In this document: positions 14,082 to 14,946 of the stretch, in pieces
How the letters are laid out: each line of letters opens with the position of its first letter
Numbering within the stretch: position 1 is the first letter of the stretch
Assembly: GCA_030727885.1 (NCBI GenBank)
Contig: JANRAT010000310.1
Span: forward strand, 1 to 14,946
Source: Rhodospirillales bacterium
GTDB taxonomy: Bacteria > Pseudomonadota > Alphaproteobacteria > Rhodospirillales > Casp-alpha2
Reading direction: 5' to 3'
DNA length: 14,946 bases
The notes under the pieces: generated by a model
Told to the model about the DNA's origin: nothing
Database searches by the model: none
The model's input: only the letters and a program-made list of their open reading frames with translations
Made by a program: the position numbers and the translations under genes

Positions 14082-14946
14082 TCACCAGCACCGCCATGAC
14101 CGCGAGAATGACAAACAGCAGGCAGAGAATCAGAAACACGTCGGCGAAGGCCATAACGGCGGCTTGCTGATGCACCGAGCGGCTGAGTGTCTTCAGCGCC
14201 ATGGCATGAGCATCACTGCCGAACGATGCAAAACCGGCGGCCAACGCATCCAGCCGTTCAATGGCGGCGCGGCTGGAAAACGTCACCGCTTCGTGCAGAC
14301 GCTGGATGTGCAGATCGGTACGGTTGTTGAGAATGGTATTGATGGCTGCAAGACCGATGGCACCGCCGAGGTTCCGCATCAGGTTAAAAAGCCCGGACGC
14401 GTTCTTGACCCGCTCTGCCGGCAGGGTGCCGAGGGCGACATTGGTGATCGGCACCATCGCCAGCATCACGCCGACACCACGGAAGATCTGCGGCCACAGA
14501 AGTTCATAGAAATCCCAGTCCTTGGTCAGGGAGGTCATCTGCCACGAGCCGATGGCAAAGATCACGAACCCGGCGAACAGCAATAAACGAGGATCAAGCT
14601 TGGCCGACAAGCGTCCGGCAATCGGTGCTGTAAAGAACATGGCTATGCCCGATACGAACATGGTTTCGCCGATCATCAGTGCGTCGTAGCCGCGGATCTG
14701 TGCGAGATAGACCGGGTAAAGATAGGTCAGGCCATAGAGGCCGATGCCGATGACAAACGAGAACAGGCTGCCGACGGCAAAGTTGCGGTCTGTAAAGGCC
14801 CTGAGATCGACAATCGGCGTCTCGGCCCTGAGCACTCTGACAAAAAAGGCAATGGCCGAGATTGTCGTGATCAAAGCGACAAGGGCGATGGTCGGGTCCT
14901 GGAGCCAGTCGTTGCGCGGGCCTTCTTCAAGAACATATTCAAGTGA
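14044..14946 (-). CDS. DHA2-family MFS efflux pump (EmrB/QacA type), N-terminal part outside window
   Basis: An open frame of 300 codons to the stop at 14044 continues through the right edge (first codons read SLEYVLEEGPRNDW), so an apparent TTG start at 14874 is not real. Family members have about 500 residues and 14 membrane helices; this is roughly the C-terminal 60%. Visible features are the loop VDLRAFTDRNFAVGS, several hydrophobic helices, and PAERVKNASGLFNLMRNLGGAIGLA, a hallmark of EmrB-like drug/proton antiporters, followed by the long periplasmic loop and the last helix. Such pumps export hydrophobic compounds across the inner membrane, usually with an EmrA-type adaptor that would be encoded outside the window. 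The C-terminus ends in a short Gly/Pro/Ala tail that runs into the remnant region. Confidence 0.9.
   Translation of the reverse strand, partial: SLEYVLEEGPRNDWLQDPTIALVALITTISAIAFFVRVLRAETPIVDLRAFTDRNFAVGSLFSFVIGIGLYGLTYLYPVYLAQIRGYDALMIGETMFVSGIAMFFTAPIAGRLSAKLDPRLLLFAGFVIFAIGSWQMTSLTKDWDFYELLWPQIFRGVGVMLAMVPITNVALGTLPAERVKNASGLFNLMRNLGGAIGLAAINTILNNRTDLHIQRLHEAVTFSSRAAIERLDALAAGFASFGSDAHAMALKTLSRSVHQQAAVMAFADVFLILCLLFVILAVMAVLVKRPGGTAAPGGH

Noticed and set aside
1..14946. CRISPR arrays, tRNA/rRNA genes, insertion sequences, phage or toxin-antitoxin genes
   Set aside because: No repeat-spacer pattern, cloverleaf, transposase motif or terminal inverted repeat was found on reading both strands.

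Overview
The window looks like a chromosomal segment of an alphaproteobacterium. The evidence is an alphaproteobacterial-type class I copper nitrite reductase, a cyclic-glucan-synthase-like GH17/GT2 membrane protein, a rhizobial/Rhodospirillales-type transglutaminase, moderately high GC by eye, and tight ATGA-coupled operons. The genus cannot be fixed from sequence alone; a marine Rhodospirillales lineage is only a guess. No tRNA, rRNA, insertion sequence or CRISPR array was seen.

Left part (1-6365). The minus strand carries nirK, cut by the window start near its C-terminus, with its own promoter and a candidate NnrR/FNR-family box. Upstream of it on the same strand are a small exported four-cysteine protein and a large GH17-GT2 membrane glucan synthase/transglucosylase, 16 bp apart and probably one operon. 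On the plus strand, diverging from these, are a transglutaminase-like protein and an exported amidohydrolase-fold protein. A long bidirectional hairpin terminator (6376-6433) separates this block from the next.

Right part (6453-13001). This is a divergent catabolic module around an RpiR-family regulator. Leftward runs a polar-amino-acid-type ABC importer in the order ATPase, permease, permease, periplasmic binding protein. Rightward run the regulator, an allantoate amidohydrolase/N-carbamoyl-amino-acid hydrolase-family enzyme and an M20 deacylase-like enzyme, which overlap or nearly touch. The shared control region (9408-9592) contains a perfect TGAAA-N6-TTTCA inverted repeat lying on the importer promoter. 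The binding protein keeps the residues expected to hold an amino-acid carboxylate but lacks those expected to hold a free alpha-amino group. My hypothesis is that the system imports an N-blocked amino acid (carbamoyl-, acyl- or ureido-type) and deblocks it in the cytoplasm.

Far right (13004-14946). mmsB (3-hydroxyisobutyrate dehydrogenase, valine breakdown) runs convergently into the M20 gene with 2 bp between stop codons. Beyond it is the C-terminal part of an EmrB/QacA-type efflux pump that leaves the window at its 5' side. The gap between them contains a short open stretch resembling the tail of another membrane protein, bounded by a 10-bp direct repeat, and may mark an old deletion.

A recurring feature is that three predicted enzymes (transglutaminase-like, amidohydrolase-like, M20) each lack one or more hallmark catalytic or metal-binding residues although the rest of the fold motifs are intact.
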